Shown here: piece after piece, positions 5,881 through 13,306 of the stretch | Position numbering within the stretch: the stretch's first letter is position 1 | Layout of the letters: each line of letters opens with the position of its first letter | Notes under the pieces: generated by a model | Told to the model about the DNA's origin: nothing | Seen by the model: only the letters and a program-made list of their open reading frames with translations | The model's database searches: none | Translations under genes and position numbers: made by a program | Virus record (IMG/VR): IMGVR_UViG_3300025133_000489 | Location: 1 to 27,955 of that record | Length of the DNA: 27,955 nucleotides | Source of the DNA: a virus | Direction: 5' to 3' (one strand)

Positions 5881-7001
5881 TGTTCAAATTTGACAGCGTT
5901 AACACTGCGTTCCATGGATTGATAAAAAGTATTCAAGACGGAACTATTCCAACCAATGAAAGATCCAGCCGGAACGGGAAAGTCCTTCAGGTTCAGGAAC
6001 CTGTGACAGTCTGTTTTAATAATCCGAGAAATCGGGTTTTGTTTAATCAAACGAGAGACGCAAATAGTTTCTTTCATCTGTTCGAATCTTTCTGGATGTT
6101 GGCAGGAAATAACGACGTTGCATCCCTGGATCTGTACAACAGTCAGATGAAGCAGTACAGCGACGATGGAACAACATTCCATGGAGCGTACGGATACCGT
6201 TGGAAGAACTGGTTTGGATACGATCAACTTGATCTGATCGTTGCAGAGTTGCAGAAAGATCCAACGTCACGTCGCTGTGTTCTCTCGATGTGGGATGGAA
6301 GCGATGCCTGGACACATGGACCAGACGTTGAAGGTAATTCTGGACCGAAAGAACGAACACCGTTCACCGACTGTTCTGATTTGTACGTTGCAACCCATGG
6401 AGGCAAAGACGTTCCGTGTAACCTCTCTGCACTGTTTTCAATTCGACAGGAGAGAAGGGGAAGCGGAACGGTGGACAGTGCCAGACCGATTGAATATCTG
6501 GACATTCATATCTACAACCGAAGCAATGATCTGATCTGGGGATTGCTTGGAGCGAACGTGGTCCACTTCAGTTTCCTGCTCGAATACATGGCGAACAGAA
6601 TCGGCGTCAAGGTTGGGCGACAGTATCACACGTCGAACAATCTTCATATCTACACAGAGAACAACAGCGGGTTTGATGCTGATGCTCTGTTGAGGGACGA
6701 GTACAGCGGAGTTGAAGATGTTGTTCATCATGATCCACTTGCAATGGACGACATTTCGGAAGACGACCTGCAGGAATTTGTACTTGTCAATGGGAGCATG
6801 GAAGTTTGCTGCTCTCATTACGATAGTGATTACATAAGCTATGTTGTTCAACCGGCGATGAATGCTTTCAAGTGTCATAAAGCTAGAGAGTATTTCAGGT
6901 CCAGAGAATACCTGAGCCGGATTGACTGTGATGACTGGAAGTTTGTGTGTGAGAACTGGATCGATAAACGAGAAACCAATTGGAGGAAGAACAATGACTG
7001 A
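5880..7001 (+). CDS. Thymidylate synthase family protein, probable dUMP hydroxymethylase
   Basis: Transfers a one-carbon unit from methylenetetrahydrofolate to C5 of dUMP, giving dTMP or, in hypermodifying phages, 5-hydroxymethyl-dUMP. Family features seen: FHGAYGYRW (101-109), the arginine pair R131-R132 in TSRR, the nucleophile C180 in DVPCN, the nucleotide-binding YNRSNDLIWGLLGANVV (212-228) with N226, which favours uracil over cytosine, and LHIYTEN (255-261) with the conserved His and Tyr. Canonical TS has PCH; here it is PCN, and the protein is longer (373 residues) than cellular TS (about 264). The start at 5880 has GGAG nine bases upstream. With the pyrophosphorylase-like and glycosyltransferase genes in the same genome, hydroxymethyl-dUMP synthesis is the favoured role, but plain thymidylate synthesis is not excluded. 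Confidence 0.82.
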   Translation: MFKFDSVNTAFHGLIKSIQDGTIPTNERSSRNGKVLQVQEPVTVCFNNPRNRVLFNQTRDANSFFHLFESFWMLAGNNDVASLDLYNSQMKQYSDDGTTFHGAYGYRWKNWFGYDQLDLIVAELQKDPTSRRCVLSMWDGSDAWTHGPDVEGNSGPKERTPFTDCSDLYVATHGGKDVPCNLSALFSIRQERRGSGTVDSARPIEYLDIHIYNRSNDLIWGLLGANVVHFSFLLEYMANRIGVKVGRQYHTSNNLHIYTENNSGFDADALLRDEYSGVEDVVHHDPLAMDDISEDDLQEFVLVNGSMEVCCSHYDSDYISYVVQPAMNAFKCHKAREYFRSREYLSRIDCDDWKFVCENWIDKRETNWRKNND

Positions 7002-7602
7002 AGTAAATGAAACTCAAATCGGTGGCGAACATTACCAGAGCAATTTTCAGCACTGGGATCTGGTGGAGATGCTTCGTCTTCCGTACCTGGAAGCATGTGC
7101 AACGAAGTACATCCTCCGACATCGAAAGAAGAACGGGAGGCAGGATCTGGAGAAGGCTCTGCACTTCGTTCAGAAGATCCTCGAGAACGAAAAAGGTGAA
7201 CCCTTTGGTCCTCGTCCTGGGATTCTAACGCTGAACCACCTAGTGGAAACCAAGTTCTATCGGGAGAATCGGGTGGACACGAATGAAATGTGTCTGCTGC
7301 GGATTCTGTTCAGTAATGCTCCGACGAATGATGAGCTGATGTACTGTGTTGAGGTTCTGCAGCAGATGATCGCAGAGTATGGTGGACCAGCGTTGGACCT
7401 GACAAAGCCAGGACCGTCCTGGAACGACCTCACTGATCCAACCAAAGAGATTTTCACAGTTGATAAAAATCTTGAAGGTACTGTCACCCTGGAACAGTTG
7501 CGAGAATCTAATCAGCGTTGTATGGACGAAGCTAACCGGGAAGACGCTTTGATGTTTAACAACTCAGGGTTTGGAGAGCCTGCAGAAATAGATGAGTCAT
7601 GA
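6994..7602 (+). CDS. DUF3310 domain protein
   Basis: The N-terminal segment GGEHYQ...HWDLVE...LPYLEACATKYILRHRKKNG, then RQDLEKALHFVQKI (within residues 9-65) is the DUF3310 signature, common in phage replication and nucleotide-metabolism regions and sometimes annotated as nucleotide-kinase-like; its activity is not established. The rest (66-202) has no recognised domain and is acidic and helical. The ATG at 6994 has GGAGGAAG upstream and overlaps the thymidylate-synthase stop by 8 bases, so the two are probably cotranslated, which fits a role in nucleotide handling. Confidence 0.8.
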   Translation: MTEVNETQIGGEHYQSNFQHWDLVEMLRLPYLEACATKYILRHRKKNGRQDLEKALHFVQKILENEKGEPFGPRPGILTLNHLVETKFYRENRVDTNEMCLLRILFSNAPTNDELMYCVEVLQQMIAEYGGPALDLTKPGPSWNDLTDPTKEIFTVDKNLEGTVTLEQLRESNQRCMDEANREDALMFNNSGFGEPAEIDES

Positions 7603-7760
7603 TGTATGTTATAATACATAAAGGTTCCGGGTCAAAACTCGGTTCCTTTGCCGACAAACAGAACGCTGAAGAGTACGCTCAAGCATTCCGAGAAAGGAGA
7701 GGTATCCAGTGTCAGATAGAAATTATTCCAAAACAGGAACTGCTCAGCGATTCTGTTTGA
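7599..7760 (+). CDS. Hypothetical protein, 53 residues
   Basis: Starts in ATGA overlap with the DUF3310 stop. Sequence begins MMYVIIHKGSGSKLGSFADK and ends ...KQELLSDSV. The pattern of a strand, then an AEEYAQAFRERRG helix, then a QIEIIP strand is like small phage proteins of the 'cell-wide signal' or DUF type in which a helix packs on a short sheet, but no family is claimed. It fills what would otherwise be an intergenic gap. Confidence 0.55.
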   Translation: MMYVIIHKGSGSKLGSFADKQNAEEYAQAFRERRGIQCQIEIIPKQELLSDSV

Positions 7761-7879
7761 AGTGTCAGAGAGAGTTCAGGTCCAAAAGTTCTTCCAATAG
7801 AATTTGCAACACCTGTGACAAACAGGCTCATCGATCCAAGTACATTAACATCCCAAGAGAAAACAAGCGTCATGCCTAA
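7709..7879 (+). CDS. Small zinc-ribbon protein, 56 residues
   Basis: GTG start with AAAGGAGAGG at good spacing. Two knuckles, CLKC (16-19) and CNTC (33-36), separated by 13 residues, would hold one zinc ion. The remainder is basic (HRSKYINIPRENKRHA at the C terminus), suggesting nucleic-acid binding. It overlaps the 53-residue gene by 52 bases and the primase by 8 bases in different frames. Together with the strong ribosome-binding site this supports a real gene just upstream of the primase; it may be an accessory DNA-binding protein. Confidence 0.6.
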   Translation: MSDRNYSKTGTAQRFCLKCQREFRSKSSSNRICNTCDKQAHRSKYINIPRENKRHA

Positions 7880-10118
7880 ACGGACTGAGAAGCAACCGGA
7901 GAACCTGAGACCCTATACGTTCCATGGAGTAGAGTTGGATTGGTATGAAGAAGATCAAAAGGTGGATTGTCCTTTCTGTGGGAGTCATAGTTTCTATGTG
8001 AGAACTGACACTGGTGTTGCTCGCTGCTGGTCATGTAACATCAGCGAGAGTGGAACAGGTATGAACGCAAGTAGCTTCATCCGTCTGTTCCATAAGAAGA
8101 TGTTGGACATGACGACAGATTTTCATCGGGAACAGTTGCGAGTTGATAGAAAGTTGGTCAGCGTCGATGTGATTAGAAAGTTGGAGTTAGCGTTCGACGG
8201 ACAGCACTGGTTGATTCCTGGTTACAATGCTGACCTGAAGATGACCCAGTTGTATCGGTACGCAGATTTTGGACAGGGTAGGATTGCGTATCCAACTCCG
8301 GGGTTAGGTGCTGCCATGTTCGGTTTGAACATGTTCAACTCAAAGATAAGGAAGGTGGATATCGTTGAAGGTGTTTGGGATCTGGCATCAATGGCAGAAG
8401 TGTATGAACTTGGATTGGTCAACCGGAATGTGATTGGGTTACCCGGAGTTACAACTTTCAAAGATCCATGGACGAAATTGACTGGTGGTTCTGAGGTGGT
8501 TCTGTGGTTCGATAATGACCATCCCAAAGAGGATGGCACTCTGAAGGGAGGGGTTGTCGGTGTTAAGTTCGTCGGATCGAAGTTGTCGAACTGCCAGGAA
8601 CCTCCAGAGGATCTGCAGGTGCTGAAGTGGGGGGACTCTGGTTATGATCTGGAGGTCGAAAGTGGGGCAGACGTTCGCGACGTAATAACGGGGAAGATAT
8701 CGCCGGAACCGTTCGAAAATGGACACAGTTCTGGTCTGCAACCGATTTCCCTGCTAAACAAACCCGAAACAGGCTCCTCAAAGGCTCTGGGAGGCCGTTT
8801 AAGGCGTTTTAATGCTCTACGCAGCAGGTTGGGTGGGTTGCCAGAAGAATGGCTCCAGAAGGGCAAGAAAACCCGCAAAGATAAAACGCGGGAGTGTAAC
8901 GATTTCCAGCAGGTTCTGGACGCCTGGAAAGCGTGCTTCCGGTGGCGAGAGGATCTGGAGCACGTTCTGATATCGATGCTCGCTGTCGTGATCTCGACTG
9001 AGCAACTTGGCGATCAACTTTTCCTGCAGGTAATAGGTGATGCTGGTTCGGGGAAGACTCGTTTCTGTGATGCGTTCCTAACGTCGCCAACCTGTCACGC
9101 TCTGGAACATCTCACAGGGTTCCATTCTGGTTGGAAAGGTGAAGACGGTGAGGACTATTCTCTGATTGCTCGTATCGATAGGAAGACATTGATAACGCCT
9201 GAAGGAGACGTGTTGATGTCGTCTCCCAACTTCGCTCAGATTATGTCGCAGCAAAGAAGGATCTTTGACGGTACGTCTGGAGCATCATTCAAGAACCAGA
9301 AAGAGGACAGCAGGTACACAGGGTTGAGAACGCCTTGGATCATTGCCGGTACACCAACACTGATGGACAGCGATCAGAGCAGGTTGGGGGACAGGTTCCT
9401 GCGTGTTTGTATTGCAACTCCCGAACATGCAGAAAGAAGAATGATTCAACGTGCTGTTGCTCGTTCAGCCTTGACCTCTGTGATGCAGACAAGCTGTGCA
9501 GTCGATAAGACACTCACTGAAAGTAAGATGACTGAAGCATACCAACTGACAGGTGGATACGTCAGCTACTTGAGAGACAATGCCGAGAAACTTATCCAAC
9601 GGTTGAAAGTAGATGAGGAAGAACTGTTCGAACAGTGTATGGACTTCGGTGAGTTTGGGGCAGACTTTAGAGCAAGACCGAATCCCGAAGAGAAGAAGGA
9701 AAGCAATGACACCAAAGAACTCCCCACAAGACTGACCCATCAGTTCCTGCGGATGGCGTGTTGTGCTGCTGCATCAGTAGGGGAAACAGAGATCTCCAAG
9801 CGTTCCTGGGATGTGACACGTCGTGTGACGGTGGATACTTCGAAGGGTAGGACCTACGATATCGCTCAGACGTTGTTCGCAGAACAGGACACAGGGTTAA
9901 ACATGAAGACTCTGTATAACAGAGTGAACGCAACAGAGTCAGAGATAAGGAAGCTGATTCGGTTCATGCGTTCCATTAAGGTCGTTCGTAAGGTAAGCGA
10001 CTCTGAGAAATCCAAATCTGGTAGAATAAAGAAACGGGGAACGGTCTCGTATAAACTCACTGACCGCGTTTACAAACTGATGACCAGAGTGTTGGGAGAA
10101 GACAGTGCAGGCGACTGA
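7872..10118 (+). CDS. DNA primase-helicase (zinc finger, TOPRIM, ATPase)
   Basis: Replication protein that would lay down primers and unwind the fork. The N-terminal zinc-binding module uses C33, C36, C52 and C55 (CPFCGSHS...ARCWSCN). The TOPRIM-like catalytic region has VDIVEGVWD (about 162-170) with the acidic glutamate and VVLWFDNDHP (about 209-218) with the DxD pair. A superfamily 3/D5-like ATPase follows with Walker A GDAGSGKT (389-396). The C-terminal 100 residues look like a winged helix. The start at 7872 (MPKR) is preferred to 7815 because the upstream part overlaps the zinc-ribbon gene. At 748 residues it is a full-length single-polypeptide primase-helicase. The downstream SprT-like gene overlaps by 14 bases. 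Confidence 0.87.
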   Translation: MPKRTEKQPENLRPYTFHGVELDWYEEDQKVDCPFCGSHSFYVRTDTGVARCWSCNISESGTGMNASSFIRLFHKKMLDMTTDFHREQLRVDRKLVSVDVIRKLELAFDGQHWLIPGYNADLKMTQLYRYADFGQGRIAYPTPGLGAAMFGLNMFNSKIRKVDIVEGVWDLASMAEVYELGLVNRNVIGLPGVTTFKDPWTKLTGGSEVVLWFDNDHPKEDGTLKGGVVGVKFVGSKLSNCQEPPEDLQVLKWGDSGYDLEVESGADVRDVITGKISPEPFENGHSSGLQPISLLNKPETGSSKALGGRLRRFNALRSRLGGLPEEWLQKGKKTRKDKTRECNDFQQVLDAWKACFRWREDLEHVLISMLAVVISTEQLGDQLFLQVIGDAGSGKTRFCDAFLTSPTCHALEHLTGFHSGWKGEDGEDYSLIARIDRKTLITPEGDVLMSSPNFAQIMSQQRRIFDGTSGASFKNQKEDSRYTGLRTPWIIAGTPTLMDSDQSRLGDRFLRVCIATPEHAERRMIQRAVARSALTSVMQTSCAVDKTLTESKMTEAYQLTGGYVSYLRDNAEKLIQRLKVDEEELFEQCMDFGEFGADFRARPNPEEKKESNDTKELPTRLTHQFLRMACCAAASVGETEISKRSWDVTRRVTVDTSKGRTYDIAQTLFAEQDTGLNMKTLYNRVNATESEIRKLIRFMRSIKVVRKVSDSEKSKSGRIKKRGTVSYKLTDRVYKLMTRVLGEDSAGD

Positions 10119-10707
10119 GATATTGGATCGAGCGTTCGACCTGTTCAACATGAAGTTGTTTTATGGACAGTTGACGAAGTGTGTTATCCTGGTTCATCGA
10201 CATAGGGGAGCTCATGGTTACTACCATCACAAAGCGTTCCAAGAGAAGAAAACGGGAAAGGTACTGCATGAGATCGCACTAACACCTGAGACGATGCAGC
10301 GAAAGGACAAAGATATAATCTCCACACTGGTCCATGAGATGTGTCACCTGCAACATCTGACGACAGGTAAGAAGATCCCGAAGAACATCGCTCACCACAA
10401 TTCTGAGTGGGGAAAGATGATGCGGAAGGTTGGTCTCATACCGAGTTCAACCGGCCTTCCTGGCGGTAAGAAGACAGGGACGAGGGTCAGCCATTACATC
10501 GAGGAAGGAGGCAGGTTCGACACAGTATATGAGGAACACTGGAAACCTTTGAAGCATCAGTTCGAATGGTGCGAAGCGAAGGGAGAACCGAAAGAGAAGA
10601 AGGTCAGAGCCAAGAGGAAGACTTTCAAATGTGGTTGTGGTGTAAAAGCTACAGCAGAACCCGAAACGAAACTGATTTGTGGAACATGTGAGGAGGAGAT
10701 GAAATGA
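10105..10707 (+). CDS. SprT-like zinc metalloprotease
   Basis: SprT/Spartan-family protein. The active site HEMCHLQH has H77, E78 and H81 (HExxH), with the third zinc ligand H97 or H98 in AHHNSEWG, the normal spacing for this family. A C-terminal zinc ribbon uses C176, C178, C192 and C195. Eukaryotic and some bacterial relatives cut proteins crosslinked to DNA; in a phage next to the primase it may clear protein roadblocks from replicating DNA or process phage proteins. The GTG start has GGGAGA upstream and lies inside the primase 3' end, so the two are coupled. All catalytic residues are present. Confidence 0.85.
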   Translation: MQATEILDRAFDLFNMKLFYGQLTKCVILVHRHRGAHGYYHHKAFQEKKTGKVLHEIALTPETMQRKDKDIISTLVHEMCHLQHLTTGKKIPKNIAHHNSEWGKMMRKVGLIPSSTGLPGGKKTGTRVSHYIEEGGRFDTVYEEHWKPLKHQFEWCEAKGEPKEKKVRAKRKTFKCGCGVKATAEPETKLICGTCEEEMK

Positions 10708-11372
10708 GCGACGAAAAGAAAACTCCGGGAACATGGTGGTGGTTCAGAGGTGACCATGAAGGTAACTACCATGTTGGATTCCTTGTCGGCTATGACGAAG
10801 AAGGAGATGAGGTTTGGAAGGACGAAGATGGAGACAGCGGAAGAGGAGTATCTTCCAGTATCAGCTCGGAAAATGTACTGTATGAATTTGAGGGGTGTAA
10901 AGGATTTGAAGATTCTCTAGTCATTCCCGACATCCCTTCTGACTATGTTGGCAAGTACCGACATTTGACTCCACCCGATTTTCGATTCCCTGCTCCGGGA
11001 GATGCTTGGATATCTAAAACTGACTCTGGAGTCATCTTGGATTATGTTGACGACATGCCTAAGGAAAAACGGTGGATCGTTGAGATGATTCCTGAAGAGT
11101 CCGTACAGACTACGTTCAGTCGAGTAGCTAAGGAAGTTAACCAGGCTGAGACTGAAGCGATGATCGCTCACGTTAACCAGAAGAACGAACAGCAGACAGA
11201 ACCCGTTCAGGGTTTCGTGATGTACACTTATGTCAACGTGGATGCAGAGACCAAAGAACCGAAGACTATCTTTCAGTCTCCTCGCAGGTTAGATCCAGTG
11301 GAATATCCTGAGTACCATTTACTCACGGAGTCTGTCTTCACTGTTCCCTGCTCGCTGTTGCAGAAGGACTGA
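10704..11372 (+). CDS. Hypothetical acidic protein with N-terminal PGTWW motif
   Basis: I do not recognise this 222-residue protein. It is acidic, with PGTWWWFRGD at 8-17 and a Trp/Gly-rich beta-like first 50 residues (HVGFLVGYDEEGDEVW). The rest is mixed, with RFPAPGDAWISKTDSGVI around 90-107. The same PGTWW start occurs in the 45-residue protein at 11988-12125, on the other side of an HNH gene. ATGA overlap with the SprT-like gene places it last in the replication operon, just before a hairpin. Confidence 0.7.
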   Translation: MSDEKKTPGTWWWFRGDHEGNYHVGFLVGYDEEGDEVWKDEDGDSGRGVSSSISSENVLYEFEGCKGFEDSLVIPDIPSDYVGKYRHLTPPDFRFPAPGDAWISKTDSGVILDYVDDMPKEKRWIVEMIPEESVQTTFSRVAKEVNQAETEAMIAHVNQKNEQQTEPVQGFVMYTYVNVDAETKEPKTIFQSPRRLDPVEYPEYHLLTESVFTVPCSLLQKD

Positions 11373-11388
11373 GCCTCTCTGTCTCTTA

Positions 11389-11408
11389 CCTAACCCTATA
11401 GGGTCAGG
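11389..11408. repeat. Intergenic hairpin with TATA loop
   Basis: CCT-A-ACCC-TATA-GGGT-C-AGG forms a 7-bp stem interrupted by one mismatch, and contains the perfect palindrome ACCCTATAGGGT (11393-11404). An outer CCTCTC (11374-11379) can pair with GAGAGG (11413-11418). A run of seven G follows instead of T, so this is not a standard intrinsic terminator. It ends the replication block. The CTATAGGG core resembles part of a T7-type promoter, but no phage RNA polymerase is seen in the window. Confidence 0.45.
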
Positions 11409-11473
11409 GGGGGAGAGGGCGGTGCGTTTACGAAGTATAATGATAATTTCTACCCGTACAATGGGGAAAATTT

Positions 11474-11495
11474 GTTAGGCTTATATAGCGGGTTA
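11474..11495 (+). repeat. 22-bp intergenic repeat, copy 1
   Basis: This 22-bp sequence (core TTAGGCTTATATAGCGGGTT) is repeated in inverted orientation at 19459-19480 with 20 of 22 bases identical. It lies 20 bases upstream of the HNH gene at 11515. Its AT-rich TATATA centre and position just upstream of a gene suggest a promoter or regulator-binding element. Confidence 0.6.
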
Positions 11496-11514
11496 CTCTT
11501 GTGGAAGGGAACAC

Positions 11515-11988
11515 ATGAAAGACATACTGTTGACACGCGAAGAACTTCAGGAGATTGTTGAGTACCGTTCTAATGGAATGTTGATTTGGAAGGCTCATAG
11601 GTGTAGGGCACAGAAAGGGGAAAGAGCAGGGTTCAGCCACGATCATGGATTCTCTGTGACTCTCTTTGGAGCAGTGTATAGGACAGATAGACTGGTCTGG
11701 ATTATTCACCACGGAAGGGATGCTGGTCGTCTCAAACATGTCAATGGAAATCTGCACGATGATAGAATTGAAAACCTGGAAGCTATTCCTTTCAAGAGAA
11801 AAGCAAAGAGAGTGAAGAAAGATCCCATTGAAATTCCTGTATCAACTGATCCTTACTGGAAACATCTTCAGTACGCTAATGCTGCAGCGAATGGAAGAGT
11901 TGATCCAAGGTATGTCGCTCCTATTGTCCCTCATGAACCCGGAACAATCTCTGTTGAGATGATCCCAACAAAAGGATTCAAATTCTAA
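11515..11988 (+). CDS. HNH endonuclease-like protein (HNH_3 / AP2-less homing type)
   Basis: 157 residues. The pattern GMLIWKAHRCRAQKGERAG (21-39), then a strand pair HGFSVTLFGAVYRTDRLVW (44-62) and KHVNGNLHDDRIENLEAI (74-91) matches the HNH family core (usually DHINGNxxDNRxxNL), with H75 as the catalytic-type histidine. The usual D before the histidine is replaced by K, so nuclease activity may be altered. The C-terminal third (100-157) is Pro-rich and not recognised. GGAAGGGA precedes the ATG. It is inserted between the replication and packaging blocks, like many free-standing phage HNH genes. Confidence 0.75.
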   Translation: MKDILLTREELQEIVEYRSNGMLIWKAHRCRAQKGERAGFSHDHGFSVTLFGAVYRTDRLVWIIHHGRDAGRLKHVNGNLHDDRIENLEAIPFKRKAKRVKKDPIEIPVSTDPYWKHLQYANAAANGRVDPRYVAPIVPHEPGTISVEMIPTKGFKF

Positions 11989-12125
11989 TGACCGAAACAA
12001 GACAACCCGGAACGTGGTGGTATTGTGAAGGTTCGCCCGATCTTGTTCGGGATTTCACCACAGATGAACTCAGGGTATTACGTGCGTGTGTTTCTAAGGC
12101 AATTGAACTGAAGGAGAAGAAGTAA
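11988..12125 (+). CDS. Hypothetical protein, 45 residues, PGTWW motif
   Basis: Starts in TAATG overlap with the HNH gene and ends in TAATG overlap with the small membrane protein. It begins MTETRQPGTWWYCEGSPDLV, and the second half is a helix (DELRVLRACVSKAIELKEKK). The PGTWW segment matches the N terminus of the 222-residue protein at 10704, so the two may bind the same partner. Too short for the supplied frames but both junctions fit the local overlap pattern. Confidence 0.6.
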   Translation: MTETRQPGTWWYCEGSPDLVRDFTTDELRVLRACVSKAIELKEKK

Positions 12126-12313
12126 TGGGAATGTTGAAAGAGTTGTGGATGAGTAAGAAGTTCCGAGCAGCACTAACAGCGATGATCGTTGTGGTGTTGG
12201 GGACTACTGTTGGATTGGAAGAGTCTCAAGCCAGGTCATTAGTTGAGATTCTAATGGCTTACATTGTTGGTCAAGGATTGGCTGACACGGGTAAGGAAGC
12301 AAAGAAGTTGTAA
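12125..12313 (+). CDS. Small membrane protein, holin-like
   Basis: 62 residues. KKFRAALTAMIVVVLGTTVGL (11-31) is one hydrophobic segment and SLVEILMAYIVGQGLAD (38-54) a second, less hydrophobic one, ending in a charged tail TGKEAKKL. This length and the YIVGQGLADTGKE end are common in small phage membrane proteins placed near lysis or packaging genes, often labelled holin-like. No endolysin is recognised nearby, so the holin role is tentative. It is the last gene before a strong terminator. Confidence 0.65.
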   Translation: MGMLKELWMSKKFRAALTAMIVVVLGTTVGLEESQARSLVEILMAYIVGQGLADTGKEAKKL

Positions 12314-12320
12314 TCACAAT

Positions 12321-12346
12321 CCCTGCTGGTTCGCCAGTGGGGTTTT
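12321..12346 (+). terminator. Intrinsic terminator with TTCG tetraloop
   Basis: CCCTGCTGG-TTCG-CCAGTGGGG forms a 9-bp stem (two G-T wobbles) closed by the stable TTCG tetraloop, followed immediately by TTTTCCTTT. It lies 7 bases after the stop of the small membrane protein and separates that transcription unit from the terminase operon. Confidence 0.85.
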
Positions 12347-12431
12347 CCTTTGGAGGAGATAGGAATGGAGTGGATGACCTTACCTTAAAACGTACTAGGA
12401 ATTCCACCTTTATTGAATTTAAGGAATAACT

Positions 12432-13160
12432 ATGGTCAGTAGGAAGAAGAAGGAAGTGAATTCAACACGTTCAATTGAACGGTCAAGACGGAAGAAGACG
12501 TTGTCCACTTCAAGTGTTGAGGAGTTGAGATGTCAGAGTGGATGGGAGGCTTTGAGTCCTAAACATCAAGACTTCATCATGGCTTATGTTTCATGCGGAA
12601 ATCCTACTGAGGCTTGTCGAAGGAATGGATATAAGGGACCTCACAATGCTGCTGTGAAGATGATGAAGAACCCTCAGGTCAAGCAGTATCTTGGATGGTG
12701 GAAGAATAAGGTTTATGAGAGCCAGGAGATTGATACTCTTGAGCTTTTCAGTAACTTGAATCAGACCATAGCGAGGAGCATTAAAGATTATGCTGAACCT
12801 GAGTCTGGGATGTTGGAGACTAATGTCCACAACCTTTCAGATGAAGCAGCGAAGCAGGTTGACGGTATGGAACAGGAGGTTGCAGAACTGTATGGACCTG
12901 ATGGTGAAGTGGTTGGTCGTAAGATCAAAACCAAGTTGAAGCTCATACCTAAAACTCCAGCGGTGAAACTTGCTGCGGAGATTGCAGGTCTCATGGATAG
13001 AGACGAGTCCAAGAAAGCTATCATGAGTATTGACTGGGATGCGATGGTTGGGAAACCACCTGAAGCAGATGGAGAGATGGACGACATTGAAAAGAAGTTG
13101 GCAGCGATTGAAAAGAAACCCGGAACCCGAGTTAAGAAGAAAAGGAAGAGGATAAAATGA
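12432..13160 (+). CDS. terS: Terminase small subunit
   Basis: DNA-recognition subunit of the packaging motor. An N-terminal helix-turn-helix of the Terminase_2 type is visible: LSPKHQDFIMAYVSCGNPTE (41-60) followed by ACRRNGYKGPHNAAVKMMKN (61-80) and PQVKQYLGWW. The middle is helical and probably oligomerising; the C terminus is strongly basic (KKKRKRIK). It is longer (242 residues) than many family members. Position immediately upstream of the large subunit, with two tiny genes between, supports the assignment. AAGGA lies upstream of the ATG. The 118 bases before it hold the terminator at 12321 and little else: a 7-codon open frame (12365-12388) with a good ribosome-binding site but no other support. 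Confidence 0.8.
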   Translation: MVSRKKKEVNSTRSIERSRRKKTLSTSSVEELRCQSGWEALSPKHQDFIMAYVSCGNPTEACRRNGYKGPHNAAVKMMKNPQVKQYLGWWKNKVYESQEIDTLELFSNLNQTIARSIKDYAEPESGMLETNVHNLSDEAAKQVDGMEQEVAELYGPDGEVVGRKIKTKLKLIPKTPAVKLAAEIAGLMDRDESKKAIMSIDWDAMVGKPPEADGEMDDIEKKLAAIEKKPGTRVKKKRKRIK

Positions 13161-13306
13161 GCGGTCACGTACTTTGTATCATCTGGATGTATCGGTTTGT
13201 CCCACCTCAATTCGATGTTCCATCGTTGGTGTATACTCTGGTCCACCCTCATTGGGTTGGTGTCGCTCACGAAACTTTTAAGGAGGATATGGGATGTACC
13301 TGCTGA
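13157..13306 (+). CDS. Hypothetical protein, 49 residues
   Basis: Begins in ATGA overlap with the terminase small subunit. It starts MSGHVLCIIWMYRFVPPQFD and ends ...FKEDMGCTC. It is rich in aromatic residues and histidine. The ATGA junction and lack of another gene in the gap are the only support, so this could be non-functional coding potential between the terminase genes. Confidence 0.4.
   Translation: MSGHVLCIIWMYRFVPPQFDVPSLVYTLVHPHWVGVAHETFKEDMGCTC

Noticed and set aside
6438-6878. Minus-strand 146-residue frame within the thymidylate-synthase gene
   Set aside because: Lies fully opposite conserved TS motifs and has no ribosome-binding site.
11393-11404. T7-like promoter reading of CTATAGGG
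   Set aside because: Only the last eight bases match, no phage RNA polymerase gene is seen, and the sequence is better explained as a hairpin palindrome.
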